Positions 28,250 through 41,147 of a stretch of DNA of 64,000 nucleotides are shown here, one piece after another. Position 1 is the stretch's first letter, and each line of letters opens with the position of its first letter. Below the pieces are notes generated by a model that did not search any database, was not told the DNA's origin, and worked only from the letters and a program-made list of their open reading frames with translations. Location of the stretch: contig JADJRE010000005.1 in the NCBI GenBank assembly GCA_016712375.1, positions 1-64,000 on the forward strand, read 5' to 3'. The stretch is from Rhodospirillales bacterium (GTDB taxonomy: Bacteria > Pseudomonadota > Alphaproteobacteria > Rhodospirillales > Defluviicoccaceae). The position numbers and the translations under genes were made by a program.

Positions 28250-29087
28250 GCCCGCCGCCGCGACAGCCATGCACGGCTCGGTGGAGCTTGCCTTTTGCGG
28301 CGGCAACGGCGGTACACGGCTGACGCGGCTCTACCAGCGCGCGCCGCTGCGAGTGCTGTTTCCGGTGGCCGACGCCTGCGGAATCAAGCAGGCCGTGCTG
28401 CTGACCACCAGCGGCGGGCTTGTGGGCGGCGACCGGCTGGATGTGCGGGTGGCGGCGAAAGAGGGGGCGGCGATCCTCGTGACGCCGCAGGCGGCGGAGA
28501 AAGTGTACCGCTCGCTGGGGCCCGACTGCCGGATCGACGTCCGTCTCGCAGCCGATGCCGATAGTTGGCTGGAGTGGCTGCCGCAGGAGACGATCCTGTT
28601 CGACGGCGCGCATCTCGATCGATCGACCGTGATCGACACCGCGCGTGGCGCTCGCGTCCTTGCAGGCGAAATGCTGGTATTCGGCCGCCGCGCCCGCGGC
28701 GAGACGCTTCGGCGCGGCCGGCTGCGCGAGGCGTGGCAGGTGCGGCGCGACGGCCGGTTGCTCTGGGCGGACACACTGAAGGCGGACGGTGACCTGCACG
28801 CGCTGCTCGCGGCGCCCGCCTGTCTGGCCGGTGCAGCGGCGGCGGCGACCGCGATCTATCTCGGCGAAGGGAGTGATGCGGCGCTGGCGCTCGCCCGCGA
28901 CTTGACCGCGACAGGCGACGCGGGCGAAATGGCGGCGGCAGCGAGCCTCGTCGGCGGTTTGCTGGTGGTCCGCTGGCTGGCGAAGGACGCGCGGCTGATG
29001 CGTGACGCCTTCGGCCGCTTCTGGGCGGCAATGCGCCGGCTGCTGGGCGGCTGGCCCGAGGTGCTGCCGCGAGTGTGGTGCATTTGA
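28224..29087 (+). CDS. ureD: Urease accessory protein UreD
   Basis: UreD/UreH chaperone that, with UreF and UreG, loads nickel into urease. Family segments LLTTSGGLVGGDRLDV, ILVTPQAAEKVYRS and WLEWLPQETILFDGA are clear. The ATG at 28224 lies inside the end of urtE; the frame is open to 28188 without similarity. About 287 aa, intact. Confidence 0.95.
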   Translation: MYDATSPSEPAAATAMHGSVELAFCGGNGGTRLTRLYQRAPLRVLFPVADACGIKQAVLLTTSGGLVGGDRLDVRVAAKEGAAILVTPQAAEKVYRSLGPDCRIDVRLAADADSWLEWLPQETILFDGAHLDRSTVIDTARGARVLAGEMLVFGRRARGETLRRGRLREAWQVRRDGRLLWADTLKADGDLHALLAAPACLAGAAAAATAIYLGEGSDAALALARDLTATGDAGEMAAAASLVGGLLVVRWLAKDARLMRDAFGRFWAAMRRLLGGWPEVLPRVWCI

Positions 29088-29126
29088 GATGGACGACGGA
29101 TTGCGAAGGACGGCGGAGAGGCAAGA

Positions 29127-29429
<303 letters not shown>

Positions 29430-29460
29430 GGCGGCCGGTGCTTGCTCATGTGGTTGGCCG

Positions 29461-29561
29461 CCCTCACCCTCCCGTCGCTCCGCGGCCTCCTCTCCCGTGC
29501 GGGAGAGGGCCCCGCCCCGCCGTCCATCCCTCTCCCGCGTGCGGGAGAGGGTGAGGTGAGG
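29461..29561. repeat. Palindromic intergenic repeat, copy 2 (ureA-ureB)
   Basis: Starts CCCTCACCCTCCCGTCGCTC and ends GCGGGAGAGGGTGAGGTGAG. An internal second hairpin (CTCTCCCGTGCGGGAGAG) makes it a double-stem version of the unit. Occupies nearly the whole gap between ureA and ureB, which are normally adjacent. Confidence 0.75.
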
Positions 29562-29581
29562 ACGCTTGAGCCAAGGATGAA

Positions 29582-29902
29582 ATGCCGATGATTCCCGGTG
29601 AACTCATCCCCGCCGCAGGCGAAATCACGCTCAACGCGGGGCGGCCGACGGTGACGCTGCTGGTTGCCAACACCGGCGACCGGCCGATCCAGGTCGGCTC
29701 GCACTACCACTTCTACGAGACGAACGCGGCGCTCCGTTTCGATCGCGAGCTGTCGCGCGGCATGCGGCTCGACATCCCCGCCGGCAGCGCTGTGCGCTTC
29801 GAGCCGGGGCAGAGCCGCGAGGTGACGCTGGTGCCGTACGCCGGGCGGCGCATCGTCCACGGCTTCAACGGCCTGATCGACGGCCCCCTGGAACAGGCGT
29901 AG
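29582..29902 (+). CDS. ureB: Urease beta subunit
   Basis: 106 aa. Signature IPGELIPAAGEITLNAGRP and QVGSHYHFYETNAALRFDR are typical. MPMIPGEL start at 29582; an ATG two codons later is an alternative. Ends 13 bases before ureC. Intact. Confidence 0.98.
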   Translation: MPMIPGELIPAAGEITLNAGRPTVTLLVANTGDRPIQVGSHYHFYETNAALRFDRELSRGMRLDIPAGSAVRFEPGQSREVTLVPYAGRRIVHGFNGLIDGPLEQA

Positions 29903-29915
29903 GGAGCTTCCGCCC

Positions 29916-31625
<1,710 letters not shown>

Positions 31626-31630
31626 GCGCA

Positions 31631-32104
31631 ATGCGAAGAGCTACACAGGTGCTACCGGCAGGTGACTGGGCATTGGAGCAGCAGGTGGCGACGGTGACGC
31701 TGCCGTGGGCCGACCGGCATCGTCGCCGGCTGCGGATGACCGACGATGCCGGCGATGCGTTCCTGCTCGATCTGGAACAAGCGGTACCGCTCTCCGACCG
31801 CGACGGCCTGGCACTGGACGGCGGCGGGGTGATTGCGGTGCAGGCGGCGTCGGAGACGGTGATCGAGGTGCGGCCGGCGAACGCGGCGGAAGCGGCACGG
31901 CTCGCCTGGCACCTCGGTAACCGGCACGTGGCGGTGCAGGTGTTGGCGGATGGCGGGCTGCGCCTGCTTGACGAGGCGGTGCTGGCCGACATGCTGCGCG
32001 GGCTGGGCGCCATGCTGGTGTATCGCCGGCTGCCATTCGCACCCGAAGCCGGGGCATATGCGGGGCCTGCCCACGACCACCGGCCCGCGAAGGTTCCACA
32101 ATGA
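31631..32104 (+). CDS. ureE: Urease accessory protein UreE
   Basis: Nickel metallochaperone delivering Ni to the UreDFG complex. About 157 aa. The central HLGNRHVAVQVLADGGLRLL is the UreE C-domain nickel-site segment. The usual His-rich tail is reduced to HDHR. The ATG at 31631 follows the ureC stop by five bases; the stop overlaps the ureF start. Confidence 0.93.
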   Translation: MRRATQVLPAGDWALEQQVATVTLPWADRHRRRLRMTDDAGDAFLLDLEQAVPLSDRDGLALDGGGVIAVQAASETVIEVRPANAAEAARLAWHLGNRHVAVQVLADGGLRLLDEAVLADMLRGLGAMLVYRRLPFAPEAGAYAGPAHDHRPAKVPQ

Positions 32105-32794
32105 TGACCGCGGACGCCGCCACCACCCGCCTGCTCTCCTGGTTGTCACCGGCGTTTCCCGTCGGCGCCTACAGCTATTCGCACGGGCTCGAATACGCAG
32201 TCGAGGTGGGGCTCGTGTGTGACGTACCGACGCTGGTCGGCTGGATCGAAGGCATCCTGGAGCACGGCGCCGGACGCAACGATGCCATCCTGTTCGATGC
32301 GGCTTGGCGGGCAGAGGTCAGCAGTGATACCGGGCTGCTCGGCGAGTTGCTGGATTGGGGCGAAGCATTTCGCGGCACGGCCGAGCTTGCGTTGGAGTGC
32401 GGGGCGCAGGGGCAGGCGTTCCTGGAGGCTGTCGCGCCGCTTGGCCCGACCCGCGGCTGGACGCGCTGGCGGCGTCGCTGCCGGACGCGACCGGGTCCCG
32501 GCGTATCCTGTGGTGGTCGGCGCGGCGCTGGCTTCGGCCGGGATCGATGTCGACATCAGCCGCCGCGCCTACCTGCACGCGTTCGCAGCCAACCTCGTCT
32601 CCGCCGCCGTGCGCCTGATCCCGCTCGGCCAGACCGACGGCCTGCGGGTCCTCGCGGCGCTTGAGGCAAAGGTGCGGAGCGTGGCGACGGGGACCGCCGG
32701 CCTCGGCGTCGCGGACCTCGGCGGCGCGGCGTGGATGGTGGACTGGTGCTCCGCCCGCCACGAGACGCAGTACACCCGGCTGTTCCGCTCATGA
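32101..32794 (+). CDS. ureF: Urease accessory protein UreF (frameshifted)
   Basis: Helical GTPase-regulating partner in urease activation. The N-terminus LLSWLSPAFPVGAYSYSHGLEYAVE is characteristic (two blocks, residues 11-35). The middle moves frame near 32445 (to DPRLDALAASLPDATGSRR) and again near 32505 (to AYPVVVGAALASAGIDV), after which the C-terminus runs cleanly to CSARHETQYTRLFRS. Two compensating indels are inferred; about 230 aa corrected. Confidence 0.92.
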
Positions 32795-32813
32795 GAGCGC
32801 GGTGCGGCTGCGG

Positions 32814-32896
32814 CCCTCACCCTCCCGCCGGCGCAGGCGCAGGTGCGCCAGCGGGCACCTCCCCCTCCCGCTTGCGGGAGAGGGTCGGGGTGAGGG
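32814..32896. repeat. Palindromic intergenic repeat, copy 3 (ureF-ureG)
   Basis: Starts CCCTCACCCTCCCGCCGGCG and ends GGGAGAGGGTCGGGGTGAGG, the same ends as copies 1 and 2, with a different centre containing GCAGGTGCGCCAGCGGGCACC. Fills the ureF-ureG gap. Confidence 0.75.
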
Positions 32897-32924
32897 TTCC
32901 CCGGCGCGGCTTTGGACGTAAAGC

Positions 32925-33536
32925 ATGACCTCCCCCCTGCGCGTCGGCGTCGGCGGGCCGGTCGGTTCCGGCAAGACGGCGCTGGTCGATGCGCTGTGCA
33001 AGCGGCTGCGCGACCGTTTTCGCATCGCCGCCGTCACCAACGACATCTACACCCAGGAGGACGCGCAGTTCCTGACCCGCTCGGGCGCGCTTCCGCCGGA
33101 GCGCATCATGGGCGTCGAGACCGGCGGCTGCCCGCACACCGCGATCCGCGAGGATGCGTCGATCAACCTTGCCGCGGTGGCGCAGATGCGCGCGCGCTTC
33201 CCCGACCTGCAGCTCGTATTCATCGAATCCGGGGGCGACAACCTCGCCGCCACCTTCTCGCCGGAACTGGCCGACATCACTCTCTATGTCATCGACGTCG
33301 CCGCGGGCGACAAAATCCCGCGCAAGGGCGGCCCCGGCATCACCCGGTCGGACCTGCTGGTGATTAACAAGACCGACCTCGCGCCTCTCGTCGGCGCCAG
33401 CCTGGAGGTGATGGATCGCGACGCCCGCCGGATGCGCGGCAGCCGCCCGCTCGTGTTCACCAACCTGAAGGCTGGCGAGGGCATCGACAGGGTGGCCGAA
33501 TTCGTTATCATCTCCGGCGGCCTTGATGTCGGCTGA
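32925..33536 (+). CDS. ureG: Urease accessory GTPase UreG
   Basis: SIMIBI-class GTPase that powers nickel insertion. P-loop GVGGPVGSGKTALVDAL at residues 8-24. The nickel-binding CPH is in VETGGCPHTAIREDASIN. Also FIESGGDNLAATFSPEL and the guanine-specificity motif VINKTDLA. 203 aa, intact; last gene of the urease block. Confidence 0.98.
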   Translation: MTSPLRVGVGGPVGSGKTALVDALCKRLRDRFRIAAVTNDIYTQEDAQFLTRSGALPPERIMGVETGGCPHTAIREDASINLAAVAQMRARFPDLQLVFIESGGDNLAATFSPELADITLYVIDVAAGDKIPRKGGPGITRSDLLVINKTDLAPLVGASLEVMDRDARRMRGSRPLVFTNLKAGEGIDRVAEFVIISGGLDVG

Positions 33537-33623
33537 CCGCGCAATCGAACAGCCGCGGATCGGCCATGTGTCATTGCGCCGGACGCTCCCGTCCTTAGAC
33601 CGGAACAGGTGAAATCTCCTCCA

Positions 33624-36600
33624 ATGGCGATCGATGTCGCACTGCGCCACCATACCAGCTACCGCTATGACCGGCCGGTCCAGCTTGGCCCACAGGTGAT
33701 CCGTCTGCGGCCGGCACCGCATTGCCGGACGCGGGTGCTTTCTTACGCGCTCACGGTGAAGCCGGAGCCCCACTTCATCAATTGGCAGCAGGACCCGCAG
33801 GGCAACCATCTCGCCCGCTTCGTTTTCCCCGAGCGAACCCGCGAGTTCAGCATCGACGTCGATCTCGTCGCCGAAATGGCCGTGTTCAACCCATTCGATT
33901 TCTTCCTGGAGCCGGAGGCGGAAACCTACCCGTTCACCTACGCTCCGTGGCTCGGCAAGGATCTTGCTCCGTATCTGCTGACACAGCCGGCCGGGCCGCA
34001 GCTCAGCGCCTGGCTCGCCGCGATCGACCATAACCAGGACGCGCGCACGGTGGACTTCCTGGTGGCACTGAACAGCCGCCTGCAGCGGGACATCCGCTAC
34101 GTCGTCCGCATGGAGCCCGGCGTCCAGAGCTGCGAGGAGACGCTGGCTCTCGGCAGCGGCTCCTGCCGCGACAGCGGCTGGCTGCTGGTGCAGATCCTGC
34201 GCCATCTGGGACTCGCCGCGCGCTTCGTGTCCGGCTACCTCATCCAGCTCAAGCCTGACGAGAGGCCGCTGGATGGGCCGGCCGGTGCCGCCGAGGATTT
34301 CACCGACTTGCACGCCTGGGCGGAGGTTTATCTGCCCGGCGCCGGATGGATCGGCCTTGATCCCACCTCTGGCCTGCTGGCAGGCGAAGGACACCTGCCG
34401 CTGGCCTGCACGCCCGACGCGGAGAGCGCCGCGCCCATCACCGGCAGCGTCGATGCCGCGGACGTCGAATTTGCGTTCTCGATGTCGGTCGAGCGCATTC
34501 GCGAGACGCCTCGCGTCACCAAGCCCTATACCGACAGCCAATGGCAAGCGATCCTCGATCTAGGCGAGGCGGTGGATGAGCGCCTGCGGTCGGACGACGT
34601 CCGGCTGACGGTTGGTGGCGAACCAACGTTCGTCTCTATCGACGACATGGACGGCGCCGAGTGGAACACAGAGGCGGATGGACCAGCGAAGCGGCGCCTA
34701 GCCATCGATCTGGCGCAGCGGCTGCGGGACCGCTTTGCTCCCGGCGGGTTGCTGCACTTCGGCCAGGGCAAGTGGTATCCGGGCGAGAGCCTGCCGCGCT
34801 GGGCTTACGCCATCTACTGGCGCCGGGACAAGAAGCCGCTATGGACCAATCCGTCGCTCGTCGCCACTGCGGAGAGGGCGAGTCCGGATCACGCCGCCGC
34901 GGGCCGCCTGGCCGAGGGGATCGCCCGCACGCTCGGTCGATCCGGAATGCGCCTTGCCCGCCTACGAAGATCCGTTCCCCTACATCGCACGCGAACGTAC
35001 CTTGCCGGAGAACGTCGACCCGTTCGACTCCAAGCTGGAGGATGCTGAAGAGCGGGCGAGATTAGCGCGGGTGTTCGAGCACGGGCTCGGCAAGCCAACC
35101 GGCTGGGTCTTGCCGATTCAGCGCTGGAACGCGCGCGACGGCCGGGCGCGATGGATGAGCGAGCGCTGGTCTTTCCGCCGCGGCCGTCTGATGCTGGCGC
35201 CCGGCGATTCCCCGCTTGGCTTCCGTCTGCCGATCGCCTCGCTGCCGTGGGTACCGAAGAGTTCGTACCCCTACTATAACCCGGCCGATCCGTTCGATGA
35301 ACGGCCGCCGCTGGCCGAGCCGGAGCGGTTGCGGCAACGCCACGTCGACGGTGAGCGCCCGGCAGAGGGCAGCGCGACACGGCAGATGCAGATCGAGCAG
35401 ACGCTGTCGGCCACGGATGGCGGCGCCGTGCGCACGGCGCTTGGAATAGAGCCGCGCGAGGGCGCCCTGTGCGTCTTCATGCCGCCGACGGAGTCCGCCG
35501 ACGACTACGTCGAACTGGTCGCGGCCATCGAGCAGACGGCGGCCGACCTCGAGCTGCCGGTGCGCCTGGAGGGCTATACGCCGCCGCACGATCCGCGCCT
35601 CGGGTGATCAAGGTGACGCCCGATCCAGGCGTCATCGAGGGCCAACATTCAGCCGGCGTCGTCGTGGGCGGAGCTGGTCGAGATCACCACCGGGCTCTAC
35701 GAGGACGCTCGCAATACCCGGCTCGGCACAGAAGTTTATGCTCGACGGTCGCCACACCGGGACCGGCGGCGGCAACCACATCGTCGTCGGAGGGTCGACG
35801 CCGGCCGACAGCCCGTTCCTTCGCCGGCCCGATCTGCTGCGCAGCCTGATCACGTATTGGCAGAACCATCCGTCGCTGTCCTACCTGTTCTCTGGGCTGT
35901 TCATCGGCCCAACCAGCCAGGCACCGCGCATCGACGAGGCCCGCCACGACCAGCTCTACGAACTGGAGATTGCGTTCGCGCAAATCCCGCCGCCGGACGG
36001 GCCACCGGCGCCGCCCTGGCTGGTCGACCGCATCCTGCGCAACCTGCTGATCGATGCCACGGGCAACACCCACCGAGCCGAAATCTGCATCGACAAGCTG
36101 TACTCGCCGGACGGGCCCACGGGCCGCCTCGGGCTGGTGGAGTTCCGCGCGTTCGAAATGCCGCCGCACGCACGGATGAGTCTTGCCCAGCACCTGCTGC
36201 TGCGAGCGCTGATCGCCTGGTTCTGGCGCGAGCCGTATACGCGGCCACTGGTGCGCTGGGGGACGGCGCTGCACGACAGGTTCATGCTGCCGTGGTTCGT
36301 GCGCAAGGACCTGCTGGACGTGGTCGAAGACCTCCGGCGGGCCGGCCTGGCGATCGAGCCCGACTGGTACGCGCCACATGTCGAATTCCGCTTCCCGCTT
36401 TATGGAACCGCCGAGCATGCCGGTGCGCTGATCGAACTGCGCCAGGCCCTGGAGCCTTGGCACGTCATGGGCGAGCAGGGGGCCATCGGCGGCACTGTCC
36501 GCTATGTCGATTCCTCGGTGGAAAGGGTGCAGGTGCGGGTGCAGGGGCTGATGGAAGGCCGCTACCGGCTCGTTTGCAACGGCCGCTATGTACCGCTCAC

Positions 36601-36958
36601 ATCGACGGAAGTTTTTGGAGAGGCTGTTGCGGGTGTCCGCTACCGCGCTTGGCAGCCGCCGGCCTGCCTGCATCCGACGCTGCCGCCGGATGCGCCGCTG
36701 GTGTTCGACCTGTTCGACACCTGGTCGGAACGCTCGCTCGGCGGCTGCACCTATCACGTGGCGCATCCAGGGGGCCGCAATTACGAGACTTTCCCGGTCA
36801 ACGCGTACGAGGCGGAGAGCCGGCGTTGCGCCCGCTTCTTCCCGTTCGGCCACACGCCCGGTCACTTTCAGCCGCCGCCGGCGGTGATCGATCGAGAATT
36901 CCCGATGACGCTCGATCTACGCCGCACCTGTCCGGTTGCTGGAGCCACGTTATCGTGA
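33624..36958 (+). CDS. Transglutaminase-like protein with DUF2126 (multiple frameshifts)
   Basis: About 1110 aa when repaired. The N-terminal part (HHTSYRYDRPVQLGPQVIRL) and transglutaminase core have the catalytic Cys in GSGSCRDSGWLLVQ, and His and Asp in DLHAWAEVYLPGAGWIGLDP (near residues 180-255). The remainder is DUF2126, containing LTVGGEPTFVSIDDMDG and, later, GGSTPADSPFLRRPDLLRSL. The frame moves near 34945, 35603, 35640 and 35732. Ends GTGA-coupled to the ATP-grasp gene. This family co-occurs with circularly permuted ATP-grasp/alpha-E proteins in a predicted peptide-synthesis or modification system of unknown product. Start ATG 33624 by family. Confidence 0.85.
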
Positions 36959-39555
36959 CGCCAACCAGCCGTCGGTCCCGCTCTGTGGGTGCCTCTTCCA
37001 CCGGCTTGTCCGCCGGCAACCTGCATAAGGGCTACGCGCCGCTTGCCGGCGTCTATGACGAGATGGTAGCCGCCGATGGCTGTCTCAGGCCGCATTGGAG
37101 GCAGTTTATCGACGGCCTGGGAAGCATGACAGATGCCGAACTTGCCCGGCGCTGGCGATTGGCCGAGCGGCTGCTGCATGAGAACGGCCTGACCTATACC
37201 GCGGATGTCGATCCCGACCGCAACGAGCGGCCTTGGAATCTCGACTTCATGCCAGTGGTGATCGGAGCCAGCGAGTGGCGTGCGCTCGAAGATGGATTGA
37301 TCCAGCGCGCCCGTCTGCTCGATGCCATCCTGGCTGACCTGTACGGAGCGCAGTTGCTGTTGCGCGACGGCCACCTTCCGGCGGCGGTCGTTCTTGGCAA
37401 CCCTCATTTTCTGAGGCCCTGCCATGGCGTTCGGCCACGTGACGGCCGCTATCTTCACGTTTACGCCGCCGATCTGGGGCGCGGGCCCGACGGCCGCTGG
37501 TGGGTATTGGCCGATCGTACCCAGGCACCATCCGGAGTCGGGTTTGCGCTGGAGAACCGCGTCGTGCTCTCGCGCTGCCTGCCCGAGTTGTTCCGCGACT
37601 TCCACGTCCGCCGGCTCGCCAACTACTTTCAGGCGATGCACGACAGCTTGGTGGCGCGGACCAATCGCGAAAATCCCCGTATCGTGCTGCTGACCCCCGG
37701 TCCCGCTGGCGAAGGCTACTTTGCCCACGCGTATCTCGCCCGGTACCTCGGCTACACGCTCGCCGAGGGCGGCGACATGACGATCCGCGACAACCGCGTC
37801 TACCTGAAATCGGTCGATGGGCTGAAGCCGGTCGACCTGATCCTGCGGCGGGTCGATGCTGAAGAATGCGACCCATTGGAATTGCGCGCCGACTCGTTGC
37901 TGGGCGTCGCTGGACTGGTGCAATCAACCCGAGCCGGCAATGTTACCGTCGCCAATGCGTTAGGCAGCGGGCTGGCCGAGACCAAGGCGATGCTCGCTTT
38001 TCTTCCGAACCTGTGCCGCCGGCTGCTGGGCGAGAACCTGAAAATTCCCAGTACCTCAACCTGGTGGTGCGGTGACGAGAAGGTCAGGGAGTTCGTCCTC
38101 GACAATCTTGACCGGCTGGCGATCGATTCGGCCTTCAAGCGGCGCACGCTGTTGTCCCGCGCCACCAGCGCCGTTCCGGGTGCCTCGCTGTCCGCCGATG
38201 AACGCCTGGCAATCATCGACCAGATCGCGACGCGCGGAGATGAATACGTGGGCCAGGAGCTGGTGTCGCTGTCGACGACGCCAGTATGGACGGCTGACGG
38301 GCTTCAGCCACGGCCGATGACGTTGCGCGTCTTTGTTGTCGCCACCAAGGACGACGGCTACATGGTGATGCCGGGCGGATTGACGCGTGTTTCATCATCA
38401 CGCGACACACGCGCCATCGCGCTGCACCGGGGCGAAGGTACCAAGGACACCTGGGTACTCTCCGATGAGCCTGAGACGAGTAGCCTGACGCTGTTGCGAT
38501 CGCCGCTCAGCTACGTCAAGCCGAAGCGTACCGGCAAGGACCTGCCGAGTCGTGCCGCCGACAACCTGTTCTGGCTCGGCCGCTACGCCGAGCGCACCGA
38601 AGATACGATGCGGGTGCTGCGCAGCGTGGTCCGGCGCCTCACCGAGGACGCCAGTCCGATGGACAACGTGGCGGCGATGCAGCGGGTACTCCGCGTGCTG
38701 TTCGAGAAAAGCCACGTCGCTCCGCCGACCGCCGGACGCGGCGGCGGTCCCACCGATGCGCTGGAGAAGCAGCTCGCGGTCCTGATGTCCGACCCAACGT
38801 GCGCCTACGGCCTGCAGGAGACGTTGTTGCACCTGCATCGCACGGCCGGCCTCGTCCGCGACCGCCTGTCGATCGACGCTTGGCGGACGCTCAGCTTCGG
38901 TTTCCAGACGCGGGCAATGCGGCATGGCCACCCCGTCGTCTCCGCCGATCATCCGATCGAGCTGGGCGACCTCGCTGGAGATGCTCGACGACGCGATCCG
39001 CGCGTTGGCAGCCTTCTCCGGCATGGAAATGGAGAATATGACGCGCAACCATGGCTGGCGGTTTCTCGACATGGGGCGGCGCTTGGAACGCGCGCAGCAC
39101 CTCGTCGATCTGCTGCGCAGCTTGCTGGCGCGCGGCAACCCGGAAGAGGATGGCAGCCTGGTGCTGCTGCTGGAACTCGCCGACAGCATCATGACCTACC
39201 GCTCGCGTTACCTGACGACACCGATGCTGCCACCGGTGATCGACCTGCTGCTGCTGGACGAGACCAATCCGCGATCCGTCGCCTTCCAGGTGTCGGCCCT
39301 ATTCGATCATGTCGATCAATTGCCGCGCGATCTCGACGAGGACCTGCGCTCACCGCAACAGCGCCTGGTCTTGTCGCTGCTGACCGAAGTCCGTCTTGCC
39401 GAGGTGGCGCAGTTGTGCGACGAGGATAGGGGGTCGCCGCGGCGCCCTTGAATCGCTGCTGGATACGGTCGGCACCGCGCTGCCGCATCTTTCCGAGCTG
39501 ATCACCCGCGATTACTTCAGTCACACCGAGGCGCGCCGACCGGCCGGATTTCTGA
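36955..39555 (+). CDS. Circularly permuted ATP-grasp / alpha-E fusion protein (frameshifted)
   Basis: N-terminal circularly permuted type 2 ATP-grasp (residues about 15-500: YAPLAGVYDEMVAADG, ADRTQAPSGVGFALENR, RAGNVTVANALGSGLAETKA, STSTWWCGD) followed by alpha-E (SRAADNLFWLGRYAERTEDT onward). ATP-grasp members form amide bonds, and predicted products are short peptides or peptide tags. The GTG at 36955 overlaps the previous stop. The frame moves near 38970 and at a five-G run near 39430. The last frame has no stop before the next gene, so the end near 39555, where the original frame has TGA, is inferred. Confidence 0.85.
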
Positions 39556-39557
39556 GC

Positions 39558-40457
39558 ATGCGAAATCAATCAATCCTTTACGAGGTCAGCCACCGGACAA
39601 CCTACCGATACTCGATTCCGGTGTCGTTCTCGCACCACCTTATGCATTTGAGCCCGCGTCCTTCGCCGCATCAGACGTGTCATCGGACTGCGCTGATCGT
39701 CTTGCCCACACCAACCCACCATGCCTGCGGTTTTGATTATTTCGGCAATCCGGTCAGCTTCATAACCCTTCAGGACCAGCACAAGCAGCTGATCCTCAAC
39801 GCCAAGAGCGTGATCGAGGTGCAGCCGGCGCCGGTGCCGGAACCGGCGCTGACCGAACAATGGGATAGAATTTATCCGCAGCTGTTCCATGACACCTCCG
39901 ACGCGGGGCTGGAGGCGATCCAATTTGCCTTCGAGACACCAAAGACGCGTGCCAACGAGGCGATCCGTGCGTACGCTCTCGCCTGCTTCCCGCCGGGGAG
40001 GCCGGTGTTGGCCGGCGTGCTGGATCTCACCCAGCGCATTCATCGCGACTTCAAGTTCGACCCGACGGCCACGACCGTCTCGACGCCCGTGGAAACAGTG
40101 TTCCAAGCACGGCGCGGCGTCTGTCAGGACTTCGCGCATCTGCAACTCGCCTGCCTCAGATCGCTGCGCCTGCCGGCACGCTACGTCAGCGGCTACCTGC
40201 TGACCCGGCCGCCGGAAGGCAAGGAAAAGCTCGTCGGCGCCGACGCTTCGCATGCCTGGCTGTCGGTATGGTGCCCCGGGCACGGCTGGGTGGACATCGA
40301 TCCCACCAACGACATGCTGGTTTCCTTCGAGCACCTGACCGTTGCATGGGGCCGCGACTACGGCGACGTGAGCCCGGTGAACGGCGCCATCTTCGGCGGC
40401 GGCGCGCACACGGTCGATGTCGCTGTGGATGTAACGCGGGTGGATGGGGCGAATTGA
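39558..40457 (+). CDS. Transglutaminase-like protein (COG1305)
   Basis: About 299 aa. N-terminal domain YEVSHRTTYRYSIPVSFSHH, then a transglutaminase core with catalytic Cys in RRGVCQDFAHLQLACLR, His in ADASHAWLSVWCPG and Asp in GWVDIDPTND. Third gene of the transglutaminase/ATP-grasp/alpha-E cluster, the usual set. The papain-like fold could cut or cross-link the peptide made by the ATP-grasp partner; that role is inferred. Convergent with the 3' part of comM, only 9 bp between stops. Confidence 0.9.
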   Translation: MRNQSILYEVSHRTTYRYSIPVSFSHHLMHLSPRPSPHQTCHRTALIVLPTPTHHACGFDYFGNPVSFITLQDQHKQLILNAKSVIEVQPAPVPEPALTEQWDRIYPQLFHDTSDAGLEAIQFAFETPKTRANEAIRAYALACFPPGRPVLAGVLDLTQRIHRDFKFDPTATTVSTPVETVFQARRGVCQDFAHLQLACLRSLRLPARYVSGYLLTRPPEGKEKLVGADASHAWLSVWCPGHGWVDIDPTNDMLVSFEHLTVAWGRDYGDVSPVNGAIFGGGAHTVDVAVDVTRVDGAN

Positions 40458-40466
40458 CCCTGCCGG

Positions 40467-41115
40467 TCAGCGACTGCTAGACCGCCGCGCCGATGCCGGG
40501 GAAAGTGTCGGCCGGCGGTAGGAGAGCGCCTCGGCGACGTGGATGCGTCTCACTGCCTCGGAGCCGTCCAGATCGGCGAGGGTGCGGGCGACCCGTAGCA
40601 CCCTGTGATACGACCGCGCTGACAACCGCATGCGGTCGACCGCTTCCACCAGCAGACGGCGACCGGCTTCGTCCGGCGTCGCCACCTGGTCCAGCAGGGC
40701 ACCGTCGGCCTCGGCGTTGGTGCGGACGGGCGGCGCCGCGCCCGCGCCGCTGGGGCGCGCTCCCGCTGCATACCGGGCGCGCTGCAGATCGCGGGCCGCC
40801 GCCACCCTTGCGGCGACGTCGGCGGAACGCTCGGCCGGTGGCGGCAGCGCCAGATCGGCGGGGGTGACCGCAGGCACGTCCACCGACAGATCGATGCGAT
40901 CCAGCACCGGGCCGGACAGCCGCGACTGGTAATCGGCGGCGCATTTCGGCGCTCGCGAACACGCTCGGCCGGGATCGTCGAGCCAGCCGCAACGGCACGG
41001 GTTCATCGCCGCGATCAGTTGCACGCGGGCTGGGTAGGTCACGTGATTGTTGGCGCGGGCGACGGTGGTTCTGCCAGTTTCCAGCGGCTGTCGTAGCGCC
41101 TCGAGCGCAGGTCGC
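40467..41115 (-). pseudogene. comM: comM 3' fragment (C-terminal part of Mg-chelatase-like ATPase ComM)
   Basis: Begins with RPALEALRQPLETGRTTVAR and continues to the C-terminus. Contains RVQLIAAMNPCRCGWLDDPG with a Cys-rich knuckle and the helical SARSYHRVLRVARTLADL. It continues exactly from LFLDELPEF at 44782 once element 1 and one GGGAACTC copy are removed. ComM is an AAA+ helicase promoting branch migration in natural transformation. Separated from its start it cannot make ComM. Disruption is by insertion, not by point errors. Confidence 0.93.
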
Positions 41116-41123
41116 GGGAACTC
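41116..41123. repeat. 8-bp target site duplication, element 1 left copy
   Basis: GGGAACTC, identical to 44782-44789. Immediately outside the element end CGGTATTATG. Eight bases is the usual duplication size of the IS1595 family. Confidence 0.92.
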
Positions 41124-41147
41124 CGGTATTATGTAGCAAACGCACCT
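41124..41147 (+). repeat. Element 1 left terminal inverted repeat
   Basis: Begins CGGTATTATGTAGCAAACGC. Matches the reverse complement of 44758-44781 in 23 of 24 positions; position 19 is G here and A there. Confidence 0.93.

Noticed and set aside
35857..36954. N-terminal third of a 1190-codon frame before the ATP-grasp domain
   Set aside because: This stretch overlaps DUF2126 in another frame and is Arg/Ala/Pro-rich with no family match; the ATP-grasp gene starts at the GTGA overlap at 36955.
39396..40457. Alpha-E and second transglutaminase as one fused protein
   Set aside because: The open frame results from a shift at the G run near 39430; the original frame has a TGA at 39553-39555 just before the transglutaminase ATG, and the two are separate genes in known clusters.
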